NCBI GenBank assembly: GCA_026315105.1
Contig: CM048750.1
Coordinates: 168,482,549 to 168,546,548, forward strand
Direction of reading: 5' to 3'
From: Locusta migratoria
Lineage: Eukaryota; Arthropoda; Insecta; Orthoptera; Acrididae
Length of the DNA stretch: 64,000 nucleotides
Numbering within the stretch: position 1 is the first letter of the stretch; each line of letters begins with the position of its first letter. The notes below the pieces were generated by a model. That model did no database searches, had not been told where the DNA came from, and saw nothing but the letters and a program-made list of their open reading frames with translations. A program made the position numbers and the translations under genes. This document shows, one piece after another, positions 56,196-64,000 of this stretch.

Positions 56196-57164
56196 TGTAG
56201 ATAAAGGTAATGGAAATCAACAGCGCTGAGTTAACTGACATAGTCGATTTATGAATGTGCCTCTTAACTTTAGCGCGGCGCGGGGCTAGCAAAACTAGGA
56301 CCTGCGCTCACCTGCACATGCATCTAAGTCTCCAAGCCTGCATACGACACAGCGTTGCGCATGCGCAAAAGTTGTGCCGCGGCTCAGAGAGGTGTCCAGA
56401 GGTGCCTCACAGAGAGCATCCTAGCGTGCGCCTGAAAGCTACAAGACCAAGAATAATGTCTCATCAAATTTTCACAGGATCAATGTGTAATTTGTTTTTG
56501 TTCAACTTGACACTTTATTTATGATGATAGACCTACAATGTACAACTCCATTCAACATAAAATTGTCACACACGCCAGAACCTTTAGCACCAACATATAC
56601 CCCATTATGTTCATCTACCTGAAATTCCCCTCTGACTTGTTTTGGAGGATCACCGAAGGTCTGACGAACATGTCGCTGCCAAAGTAGGCCTTTTAGTGGA
56701 ATATGTGTACGCAATCCTGCAAGAGGTATGAAATTGCGGAAAGAGACCTCCAGGTGGGTGCGCGAATGCTGACGACTGACCACAGGGCTGCACGTGTGTT
56801 GGCAGCATTGACACGTAATGAAGAATAACTATTTCTTTTCACCAACTGTGACAATGAATAAGACTTGGATATGAAGTTGCGTTGTGGACGAAACTTCTGC
56901 AATCCTGGTTTGCCGTAAATTTCAGGCGTATGATCGATTTAAATGACAATTCATACGCTTCGACTTATTACCTTTTTTCATTTATTGATGATCTTTTTGT
57001 AGTTTCAGATAATTTTACAAACATATCCTAAGACACATAATAAACACGTCTCTCCACAGTGACACCGAGTTAACAAGGGTTGCGTCTCCATCGAGACCAC
57101 AAGCACAATACTAGTCGGAGAAACATTTTATTACGGTCTTTTAGTTTAGACATTCTACTTCTGA
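56196..57164. other. Unassigned; small GC-rich patch at 56265-56425
   Basis: A minus-strand 93-codon frame (56502-56783) has no recognised relatives. No repeat boundaries visible. Confidence 0.35.
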
Positions 57165-57735
57165 AACTTTCTGGCTGATGAAAATTGTCTGCCGGACCTG
57201 GAATCGAACCAGGGACCTTTGCCTTTCGTGGGCAAGCGCTCTACCAATGTGCTATCCCGACACACGGTCCGTAGGCGTCGAGGAGTAGAGTTGTGAGGAC
57301 GGACTGTAAGTCGTGTCGGGGTAGGTAAATGGTAGAGCGTTTGTACGCCAAAGGCAAAGGTCCCAGGTTCGAGTACCGGTTCCGGCACACACTTTTAATC
57401 TGCCAGGAAGTTTCATATCAGCGCACACTCCGTTGCAGAGTGAAAGTTTCATTCTGGAAACACCCCTTAGGATGTGGCTAAGCCATGTCTCCACCATATC
57501 CTTTCGCTAGAGAACTTCTGTGGAGTTTGGAAAGTAGGAGGCGAGGTACTGGCAGAAGTAGAGTTGTGAGGACGAACCGTAAGTCGTGTCGGGATACCTC
57601 AGTAGTAGAACGCTTGCCCGCGAAAGGCAGATGTCCCTGGTTCGACTCCTGGTTTCGGCATACAATTTTAATGTGCCAGGAAGTTTCGTATCAGCGCACA
57701 CTCCGCTGCAGAGTGAAAGTTCCATTCTATTCTAC
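57165..57735. repeat. Cluster of three tRNA-like repeat units
   Basis: Unit 1 is reversed (core about 57190-57262, box B GGTTCGATTCCAGG on the minus strand). Units 2 and 3 are forward (cores about 57317-57390 and 57587-57660, with GGTTCGAGTACCGG and GGTTCGACTCCTGG). The GGAAGTTTC(A/G)TATCAGCGC and AGAGTGAAAGTT(T/C)CATTCT segments follow units 2 and 3. Same family as 19151-19595, in mixed orientation. Confidence 0.85.
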
Positions 57736-58343
57736 TTATGTTCAGAGACTGCTAATAAACTTTAAGAGTTTAATTATGCAATATTTAATACTTGTAGAAC
57801 ATTATAAGTCTTTGTGGTATTACATTTTTTAATAAGGTCAGTATTTTTTGGGAGTTTCAAATGAGAAATCTGAAGTTATGGTTTCTTATTTCATAAAAGT
57901 TTTATTGCAACATACGATAAATCTTGTTATTAAAATGTTTTAGATTTTCTGTGCAAATAGTTCAAGTTTTCTAATGCGACATTACTGTATCTTAACTACT
58001 GAATATTAAATCATCTATTTTACACTATATTTGTTTATTATGTTGTTATATACCAGATGAGTAAATGTATCGTATTCAGTATGATCGGCTGCTTGTACAT
58101 TACTATAAATTTGTTTGCTTGGTATCTGTATATTTTAACTATGAGGTATATTCTTATTTCATTTATGGTTTCTTGTCAGTCTTAACAGAGGCATATATCC
58201 AATTTAAACGTTCGTATGGTATTAGTTCGTTCATACTTCTTGTAATGTTTGAATGACCGGTACATTTTAGTATGGCCTCTCGGCAGCTTTCGTGTAATGT
58301 AGGCACTGCTGTTTTTATATGCAGAAGGTGAGCAACATACATT
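57736..58343. other. No gene recognised
   Basis: AT-rich; nothing identifiable. Confidence 0.4.
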
Positions 58344-59240
58344 CCTGGAAAATGAAAAAAGAACACCATGAATACGTCAACACAGCAGAGCAAAATTTCA
58401 GTTGACACATTGTTGAGGATGTATACAACACACGATCACGAAGTCAGAGACGTACGCTCGTCAGCAGTCACTAGAGCGAGCACAATGTCGACGCTGGAAT
58501 CGTGTATACCCTCCTTTTGCCGCAATGCAGAGTACAACTTTCTCATGAAGACGATTGTAGATGTGCCCAATGAAGTCTTAATGTATTGCCTGCCCTGCAA
58601 TTTCCAATAGATGCCTCAGTAGGACCAGATCGCCTGGCGGTCGTGTAGACCGCACCAAGATGTCGTTTCATCCGATTCCATACATGCTAAATGGGTGATA
58701 GGTCTGGGGATAATGATGGGCAGGGTAGTTGATGAACACCTAGAAGAGGACGTTGGGTTGTACGGGATACGTGTGGACATCCATTTTCCTGTTAGAAAAG
58801 CACATCGCCTTTTTGGTGCATGAACGATGGCAAGAATGGTTAAATGATGGTTTCAATGTACCGTGTACTATTCAATTTTCCCACAACGAACACCAGAGGA
58901 GAACGTCCAGTGTAGGATATGGCTCCCTACACCATAATGCCCGGTGTCGGCCCCGTTTGCTTCTGTCGTGCACACTCCAGATTTTCGCACTCCCTGCACG
59001 ACACCACACACGCGTACAAGCATCAATGGCACCGAGACAGCGACGAATCTCATCAATGAAGACGACATGTCTCCATTCGTCCCCCCATAATAGCCTACCA
59101 TGACGCCATTGGAGATGGGCTGGAAGATGTGACGTGAGCGGAGGACACTCTATCGGCGTATACGATCATGTATCATTTTGAGGGGTGTGATATTCTACTT
59201 TCGCCATTCTCTTCTACTGATCGTCTAGTGAATATTAAAC
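58344..59240 (-). pseudogene. Tc1-like transposase, C-terminal half (minus copy) with TIR
   Basis: The left edge ATTCCTGGAAAATGAAAAAA is the TIR of a common orthopteran Tc1-type element. Minus-strand pieces in order: WRDEWRHVVFIDEIRRCLGA (first Asp, VFIDE), TRVWCRAGSAKIW, a GTLKPSF segment, a worn QDN-type region, and the C-terminus LHEKVVLCIAAKGGYTRF near 58510. Multiple frameshifts. Confidence 0.82.
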
Positions 59241-59756
59241 AGTGCAAGTACACCGAAACCATTATTTAACCCGTCTTGCTACCACTGATGCACCAACAAG
59301 ATGATATGTTTTCCAACAGGACAATTCAGATCCCGTATCACCCAACGTGATGTTCGAGGTGTGCGTCAACTACCCTGGCCCCCTGGCCAGCAAGGTCCCC
59401 AGATTTCTCCCCCATTGAGCATATTCTGGACCGCATGAAACTTCATGTTAGACAGTCTGCATGAGAGGCACGAAATCTGGATCAACTGACGCACCAGGTG
59501 GAAAATGCACTGCGGGCCATTCCACATAACCACATTCGGAAAGTCTACGGTCGTCTCCATAAAAGAATTACAGCTAGGGTTGCCAGATCTCCGGGCGCCG
59601 CCCGGAGTGCCTGGGCTTGGAATGAATTCTCCGGGTCTACGGGCCAATGACTCTCATCTCCGGGCTTGAATGTAACCTTCATTTTTTTATTTTTTTTACG
59701 ACCTTTTTTAAGTACTATGCTCATGTAGCGACGATCTACATCGAACTTAACGTAAC

Positions 59757-59876
59757 TTAAACTAAGGACGAACACAACATCCATGCCCTAGGGGGCCATT
59801 CGAACCTCTGGCGATAGCAGCCTCGCGCACCGTGGCAAGACGCCTCAGTGCGCTCGGCCATTCCCGGCCGGCTCCT
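59757..59876 (-). repeat. tRNA-derived SINE, truncated
   Basis: AACTAAGGACGAACACAACA and CCATTCGAACCTCTGG (box B region) through TCGGCCATTCCCGGCCGG are the head of a SINE in reverse orientation. It lies inside the hAT element. Confidence 0.8.
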
Positions 59877-60192
59877 CTCTAGTAATTATGAATAACTTTA
59901 TATAAATGTCAATTTCTTATTGCAACAAAATGCTACTTTTCTATTCTTCCTCTGAAAACTTTTCATTGGTGCGTCGGTAGTAATCGGCTAGTGCATTATT
60001 AAGCAAACACTGTTGCGGCAACGTTTCAACTGGCGACGTCTATTATTTGTGTTCGTTCGTTCATTGTTTGTTATCAGTTTACCGGCAATTTTTGGAATAC
60101 TCGGATCGTGTGTGAACAGACAAGCTTACATTAACTCAGATTAGTGAGTAATAACAGTGAAATGAAGAGACGATATCTAAGTTCGTTCCGTG

Positions 60193-60600
60193 CAGGAAGA
60201 AAATTATAAAGAGTGGCTACAAAAAGTCGATACTGATGAATGTATGTGTAAGTGCAGAATATGCAATATCTTATGTACTGTTAGTACGACGGAGTGAAAG
60301 CTGTGAATAAACATTTACAATCAGAAAGACACAAAGCGAATATTACCACACAAAAGAAGATTCAGTCGCTTCTTAAATTCTTGCCGAAACAATTTTCTGC
60401 AGAAGACGACAAAGTCACTGCAACGGAATTAACTTTGACTTACCATGGTGTCAAACACCATCATTCTTACAATTCTCCATACTGTGGTAATAAGCTATAT
60501 CCTTATGAATTTAGAGATACCTCAGTGGCAACGAAAGTAAGATGGGACCGAACAAAAAAGCGAGACATTAGTAAAAAATGTGCTTCTGCCTTATGCTAAA
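60193..60600 (+). pseudogene. hAT-type BED zinc-finger / N-terminal transposase fragment
   Basis: Pieces YKEWLQKVDTDECMCKCRIC (about 60200-60260) and VNKHLQSERHKANITTQKKI (60303-60362) hold the C--C and H--H of a BED/hAT-type finger. They continue to KVTATELTLTYHGVKHHHSY, a block conserved just after the finger in ZBED/SCAND3-like hAT proteins. A stop precedes AVNK. The frame ends at 60599 with no RNase H-like catalytic domain. Confidence 0.8.
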
Positions 60601-60707
60601 GAGAAGTTACTAAGCGAATAAAAGCAAAATGTCCCGTTTTCATTAGGCATTTTTTTTCCTTTTAGAATTCACGTGTAATCCTGGTTGGGGGGGAGGTGCT
60701 CGCAGTT

Positions 60708-60725
60708 GGGGGGGGGGGGGGGGGG
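60708..60725. repeat. G18 homopolymer
   Basis: Eighteen consecutive G, preceded by shorter G runs (60685-60693) and followed by a CGGG. It could form a G-quadruplex. Confidence 0.95.
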
Positions 60726-60862
60726 CGGGTGAGTCAGTGGCCAAGGGCGAGGGGGGCACGTCTGGTCACCGGGCTTGCCTCGTGTTCAATCTGGCAACCC
60801 TAATTACAGCTAGCATTGCTGAAAAAGAAGGGTATACACAGTATTAACGCCAACATTGCGGA

Positions 60863-61055
60863 GCCGGCTGCAGTGGCCGAGCGGACTGCGGCGTGCCAGT
60901 CACGGTCAGCGCGCCCGCTGCGGTCGGGGGTTCGAATCCCCTCTCGGGCATGGATATTTGTGCCGTCTTTAGTACAAGCTAGGTCATAAGTAGTTTGCAA
61001 GTTTAGGGACAGATGATCCCGTAGTTAAGTCCCATAATCTCTACAAATATTTGAA
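60863..61055 (+). repeat. tRNA-derived SINE (family A)
   Basis: GCCGGCTGCAGTGGCCGAGC head, GGTTCGAATCCCC box B, and the GTTAAGTCCCATAATCTC tail are all present. It begins about 10 bp after the Tc1 stop codon. Confidence 0.9.
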
Positions 61056-61067
61056 TTTTTATATATA

Positions 61068-61551
61068 TACATGTGGCGTCTATTCCGAAAGAACAGACTT
61101 TACTTCTGATCCTGCAGTTGTTATTGTTTTCATATTCATAGAATATATGAATTCAACTGCGAATGGGCAAAGCTGAAAATGTGTACCCAGCCGGGATTCG
61201 AACCCGAGTCTCCTGCTTTCTAGGCAGCTGCGCTGACCCCTACACCACTGGGGACACAGAGATCGCCGCACCTGCAAGCACTACCTAAGCACGCCTCCCG
61301 TCAGACACAAACTTCCAGCCTTACTCTGCTCACAGTGGCGTGATTAGGTAGTCCTTGCAGGTGCGGTGATCACTGTGTCCCAAGTGGTGTAGGGGCCAGC
61401 GCAACTGCCTAGAAAGAAGGAGACTTCGGTTCGAATCCCGGCTGGGTACACATTTTCACCTATGCCCATTCGTAGTTGAAGTCATATATTCTATGAATAT
61501 GAAAACATTAACAACTGCAGCATCAGAATGTTCTTTCGGAATAGACGCCAC

Positions 61552-61555
<4 letters not shown>
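61068..61555. mobile_element. Hairpin element with a tRNA-like core in each arm
   Basis: The outer ends (ACATGTGGCGTCTATTCCG and its complement) and the tRNA-like cores at 61183-61255 (minus) and 61377-61449 (plus) are mirror images around about 61310. Each core is 73 nt. The minus core can form all four arms, with anticodon loop CTAGAAA (AGA by position, U33 present). The plus core has a mismatched anticodon stem. Confidence 0.85.
61183..61255 (-). tRNA. tRNA-like sequence, AGA anticodon by position
   Basis: 73 nt with GTGGTGTAGGGG-type D arm, anticodon arm CTGC-CTAGAAA-GCAG and GGTTCGAATCC T arm. The acceptor stem has 6 of 7 pairs. It belongs to a dispersed hairpin repeat and lacks a Ser-type variable arm, so a pseudo-tRNA is more likely than a functional gene. 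Confidence 0.35.

Positions 61556-61618
<63 letters not shown>
61555..61618. repeat. (AT)n microsatellite
   Basis: About 32 AT dinucleotides directly at the right end of the hairpin element. Confidence 0.95.
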
Positions 61619-61620
<2 letters not shown>

Positions 61621-61744
61621 ATATGCGAATGACAGGCAATTATCCTTTAATTAGTGGGCAGGGGTGGGAAAGTTTGGAGCCCATACTCTTACGGGAATTA
61701 GTACATAGTGACTACGAGTTTGAGTACTGTAGGCAGGGTAAAGC

Positions 61745-61945
61745 TGGAAGTTTGTGTCTGACGGGAGGCGTGCTTAGGTAGTCCTTGCAGGTGCGGTGAT
61801 CACTGTGTCCCCAGTGGTGTAGGGATCAGCGCAACTACCTACAAAGTAGGAGACTCGGGTTCGAATCCCGGATGGGTACACATTTTCAGCTATGCCCATT
61901 CGCAGTTGAAGTCATATATTCTGTGAATATCTGAAATTTTTCAAA
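61745..61945 (+). repeat. Third copy of the tRNA-like arm
   Basis: The core is 61807-61879 with anticodon arm CTAC-CTACAAA-GTAG (ACA by position). Compared with the AGA copy, the stem changes CTGC/GCAG to CTAC/GTAG, so pairing is kept. Flanks GGTAGTCCTTGCAGGTGCGG and GAAGTCATATATTCT match the hairpin element. Confidence 0.85.
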
Positions 61946-62730
61946 CATTGCGGGCGCTCTGATGACTATACTCACGTGCGCACGGCTCTGCCTGTGTGAT
62001 CGTGTGTTACGTACAACCTCAAGAATATATCAATAAAATTTCCCTCAGTTGGGTTGACGCATTCATGGTGTTTTGTTTTTATTTTCCAGGAGGGACATAA
62101 TCGTTACAAGCTCAATGGGAGCAGGTATTTTTCAAGGTCAAAGCAGACACTTGAAGTAGCGTTCGCGGCAGGCATTATATCTTGCTGTCGTCGTTATGGA
62201 AAGTGTTGGCAGCTGCACGGAAATTACGGCGAGAAGCGACAGGAGTTTGCGTGCAATCAGTTTGTGATAAATCTGCGGCGTTATGAGTTGAATTCAGCTC
62301 GTCAGAAGGAGAGGTGTGAGGGCCTCCACGCGGTGGAGAGCCTGGTGGAGGGTTGGTTGGCTCGCTATTCCGGGCACGCAGCGCGTTGCGTATTGCGGTC
62401 ACGCCGCCCCCAGCATCCCCCTGGCGACGGAGGAGGGTATCGGCGGCGATGGAAAACCACTTAATTACGCCGACTCGGCTTCCCCCCAACGTACGGCTGG
62501 CCGGGGCGGCTCACTTACCACCGCTACCTGCGTCTCCTCGCAGGGACTCGAGCACGACGTGAGACGCTAATTACGTGGTGATATTCATTCCTGTTACCAG
62601 AGGAAAAAAATAGCGTATTTCAAAGGAAGGATTATGTGACGTTACCGACCTTAAGTTTTCATTGCTTTTGCAATAGCGTGACTCAACATTCACGTAGGCA
62701 AATATCGTTTCTGAATTTACTTCAGTATTT
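61946..62730. other. Unassigned; GC-rich block at 62290-62570
   Basis: A polypyrimidine tract followed by CAG at about 62075-62089 could serve as a splice acceptor, and a frame continues to 62464, but the translation has no recognisable domain and the GC-rich part is open in several frames. I do not call an exon. Confidence 0.3.
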
Positions 62731-62734
62731 TTAA

Positions 62735-63750
62735 CCCTTTATAGGGCAAAACTTTATTTTTTTAAAAAGAGAATGGAAATGTAGTTAGTTAAATTACTTA
62801 TAGTACCCAAACACATAAAAATATTTGAGATATGAAAATTCTTTTATTGTTAATTAGTGAAAAAGTTTATACTTGGCAAAATATTGACCACAATCCATTC
62901 TATGGAATAGTTACTTTTGTGGTCGATAATTTAACCACTTCATGAAACTGAGTTATTTTATGACAAGATCAGTAAATAAGAAGAAATAAAATCTTTATTT
63001 GTCGTTTCTTTTCTTTGATTTTCCATACAAAATATACATACATGTGTCTTAGCATTGTCTGCACAAAGTCACACTGCAAGTGATACAAGAAAACAACAAA
63101 AATACATACTAAAGAGTCATTTATAAAATCACAGATCACATTTGTTCAGTTCTTTAGTTCTGTTGGTGGAAGGGTCCAAAGCATTGCCTACACATAGCTA
63201 CATTGCCGGTAGTGCATGCCAGCTTACTACGCTTAGATTTGCTTCGTGTACTGCAAAATGCAGACCTCCTCATGACCTAATTTGTAATATTTCATTATGA
63301 AACTGCAATTACTGTACAAGTAAGAGGCAGCTTATTTCAATCTACATTATGCTATAGTATCATAATAAATCGATTTAATTTTGTAAGTTTAAAGACTTAC
63401 TTAAAAAATTAGACGTAATCACTGCACAGAAAGCTAGTACTTCAGCTTCCCGTGCTATATATAGCTCACTGCTCACAAAACGTTCACATTCCTTACTAAC
63501 GTGAGATGCAGCTTCTTCACAACAGCATATAACATCTACGCGAAATACTAAATTTCAGAAACTGTTTGATAAAATTGTCAAGTAAATTCTCAGATAACAC
63601 AATAACATAATATAACCTGTCCAGAAGTATTTGTTTAGAAGCGAAATATTACTTAAAATCGAGAAAAATTGACGTTATCTACCTCTCTTGGCATCCACGA
63701 AACAAACACGATCATTTCAGTAAGATTTGCACTAGACATGGTACTTCTGG
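62735..63750 (-). mobile_element. piggyBac-like element, one end and Cys-rich tail visible
   Basis: TTAA at 62731-62734 is followed by CCCTTTATAGGGCAAAAC, a piggyBac-style terminus. On the minus strand at about 63165-63290 the frame reads RRSAFCSTRSKSKRSKLACT then NVAMCRQCFGPFHQQN and a stop, the C-terminal zinc-binding tail. Near 63740 a minus-strand ATG opens MSSANLTEMIVFVSWMPREV, possibly the N-terminus of an internally deleted gene. The other TTAA end is not identified. Two related blocks lie at about 63355-63420 and 63787-63850. Confidence 0.6.
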
Positions 63751-63958
63751 AGTCAAATTACTCTCATCATATCTATATTACAACATAAAATCATTATAAA
63801 TCGACTTCATTTTGAACATGTAAAGACTTACGAGAAATTACGACAACGAAAACTTCGCCGCTTTGTGCTTACTTTATCAACCACAAACAATAACAAGTGC
63901 TGCCATCTGTTGATAAAACAATGTAAGCTCGTTGTGGTCGCTTCCTTAGCCAAAGATC

Positions 63959-64000
63959 ATCCCCGCGCAGTAGCTGAATGCTATAGGGTCTATGACAGGC
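63959..64000 (+). repeat. Start of another tRNA-derived SINE, cut by the window edge
   Basis: CCCCGCGCAGTAGCTGAATG resembles the head of a widespread arthropod SINE family (box A region GTAGCTGAATGGTCAGC). The box B would lie outside the window. Confidence 0.45.

Larger units (their letters stand above)
59575..60802 (+). mobile_element. hAT element, non-autonomous, perfect 8-bp target duplication
   Basis: TIRs TAGGGTTGCCAGAT and ATCTGGCAACCCTA are perfect 14-bp inverted repeats. ATTACAGC lies at 59567-59574 and 60803-60810. The element contains a BED-type zinc-finger gene fragment, a truncated SINE (59757-59876) and a G18 run (60708-60725). The catalytic and dimerisation parts of a hAT transposase are absent. 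Confidence 0.95.
59241..60855 (+). pseudogene. Tc1-like transposase, C-terminal half (plus copy), split by hAT
   Basis: LPWPPGQQGPQISPPIEHIL (59380-59440; WPA-SPDLSPIEH region) and AIPHNHIRKVYGRLHKRITA are followed by the hAT element (59575-60802), then SIAEKEGYTQY and a stop (60811-60850). Together they form the Tc1 C-terminus (GR-H-RI-A-IAA-GG-T-Y), so the hAT landed within the last codons. It faces away from the minus copy at 58344-59240 (head to head). Confidence 0.85.

Noticed and set aside
61183..61449. Functional tRNA genes
   Set aside because: The cores are parts of a multi-copy hairpin repeat with mismatches and no conserved acceptor stem; kept only as tRNA-like.
62054..62464. 136-codon frame beginning near a possible splice acceptor
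   Set aside because: The acceptor-like tract is present but the translation matches no domain and the GC-rich end is open in three frames.

Overview
The window looks like a stretch of a very repeat-rich arthropod nuclear genome. The tRNA-derived SINE families, the tRNA-like repeats and the mix of Tc1/mariner, piggyBac, hAT, RTE, CR1-like and Penelope-like remains point to an orthopteran, most likely a grasshopper or locust of the Schistocerca type. That assignment is inference from repeat families I recognise, not from a host marker gene. There are no operons, no rRNA and no CRISPR.

Only one plausible host-gene piece is visible: a GC-rich promoter-like block at about 10.75-10.93 kb, followed by a 59-nt first coding exon (10934-10992, +) that ends at a GTGAGT donor. 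I see no partner exon, so the rest of the window to the right may be its first intron (inference). Everything else I can name is transposon or repeat.

Layout. 0-8 kb: decayed piggyBac-like remains and an unclassified 2.8-kb repeat. 7.9-10.6 kb: mariner-type composite element with two SINEs nested in one end. 11.5-12.8 kb: piggyBac element with both TTAA sites. 14.5-19.6 kb: RTE LINE fragment, mariner fragments and tRNA-like tandem repeats. 19.8-27.95 kb: a large inverted duplication of a CR1-like LINE region, whose central part holds a 2.1-kb, 26-bp CpG-rich tandem array, a hAT MITE, a SINE and a broken THAP domain. 28.3-30 kb: Penelope-like element. 30.3-44.9 kb: Tc1 and mariner transposase pseudogenes, SINEs, several foldback elements and one non-autonomous DNA element with terminal inverted repeats (TIRs). 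45-51 kb: SINEs, a Tc1 fragment, a mariner MITE and GC-rich unique sequence. 51.1-53.1 kb: a foldback element carrying a mariner element in one arm only. 53.3-56.2 kb: RTE LINE (minus) beside a Tc1 transposase pseudogene. 57-62 kb: tRNA-like repeats, a Tc1 pair split by a hAT element with a perfect 8-bp target-site duplication (TSD), and tRNA-carrying hairpin elements. 62.7-64 kb: a piggyBac end and the start of another SINE.

The most unusual recurring signal is a short structured motif (CTGA-type box, stem-loop, GAAA, short palindrome). It appears at six places, mostly in the arms of foldback elements, and resembles a hammerhead ribozyme core with a palindromic stem III. It may be one hidden family of ribozyme-bearing (Penelope-LTR or retrozyme-like) elements.
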